5,842 bases of DNA from an uncultured Clostridia bacterium (GTDB lineage Bacteria; Bacillota; Clostridia; TANB77; CAG-508). A model generated the notes under the pieces. That model made no database searches, was not told the origin of the DNA, and was given only the letters and a program-made list of their open reading frames with translations. Below are positions 5,773-5,842 of this stretch, piece after piece. The stretch is taken from the NCBI GenBank assembly GCA_947627785.1, contig CANQXC010000055.1, forward strand, positions 1 through 5,842, written 5' to 3'. Both the position numbers and the translations under genes were made by a program. How positions within the stretch are numbered: the stretch's first letter is position 1; every line of letters begins with the position of its first letter.

Positions 5773-5842
5773 ATGGCAGATAAATTAATAATAGTTGAAT
5801 CACCAGCAAAAGCTAATACAATAAAAAAATTTTTAGGAGGAA
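5773..5842 (+). CDS. topA: DNA topoisomerase I, N-terminus (partial, runs off the window)
   Basis: The 23 visible residues begin MADKLIIVESPAKANTIKKF and continue LGG. This is the hallmark start of the TOPRIM domain of bacterial type IA topoisomerase I, where the Glu of IVESPAKA is a conserved catalytic/metal-binding residue. The enzyme relaxes negatively supercoiled DNA. The ATG at 5773 is preceded by a modest Shine-Dalgarno TAAGG (5758-5762) with a 10-base spacer. The gene lies 71 bases after the DUF6514-like gene, with a GTTATC repeat cluster between them. The rest lies beyond the right edge. Confidence 0.93.
   Translation, partial: MADKLIIVESPAKANTIKKFLGG

Overview
The window is very AT-rich, with A/T-heavy codon use, purine-rich Shine-Dalgarno sites and a spoIIE gene. 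It therefore looks like chromosome from a low-GC, endospore-forming (or formerly spore-forming) member of the Clostridia/Firmicutes. All supported genes lie on the + strand. I see no mobile element, CRISPR array, tRNA or rRNA.

Layout: (1) positions 1-116 hold the probable tail of an upstream gene. (2) A clear sigma-A-type promoter (129-157) drives a membrane-anchored cell-wall hydrolase (201-1640) with a cytoplasmic tail, one membrane segment, a G5 domain, an SH3-like domain and a glucosaminidase domain. (3) A long imperfect hairpin (1640-1706) separates it from a single-pass membrane protein of unknown function (1719-2546). (4) An A-rich gap with a perfect Spo0A box leads into spoIIE, which is in two pieces. 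The first (2722-4545) holds the polytopic membrane and regulatory parts. The second (4542-5132) holds most of the PP2C phosphatase domain. (5) After a perfect 17-bp inverted repeat and a second perfect Spo0A box comes a small gene (5333-5701) that resembles the clostridial DUF6514 family. (6) The window ends in the first codons of topA (5773 onward).

The most notable feature is the spoIIE break. The signature 'ISGD' that normally opens the PP2C core is still encoded at 4527-4538, but in the frame of the downstream piece and upstream of its ATG. About nine residues that family members carry just before this motif appear to be missing. An out-of-frame deletion (or an assembly error) in a once-intact gene explains this best. 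As it stands, neither product would contain a full set of metal-binding aspartates. If real, the lesion would be expected to impair sigma-F activation and sporulation. Apart from this, the region looks like ordinary sporulation/cell-envelope chromosome. I found no convincing new multi-gene system.
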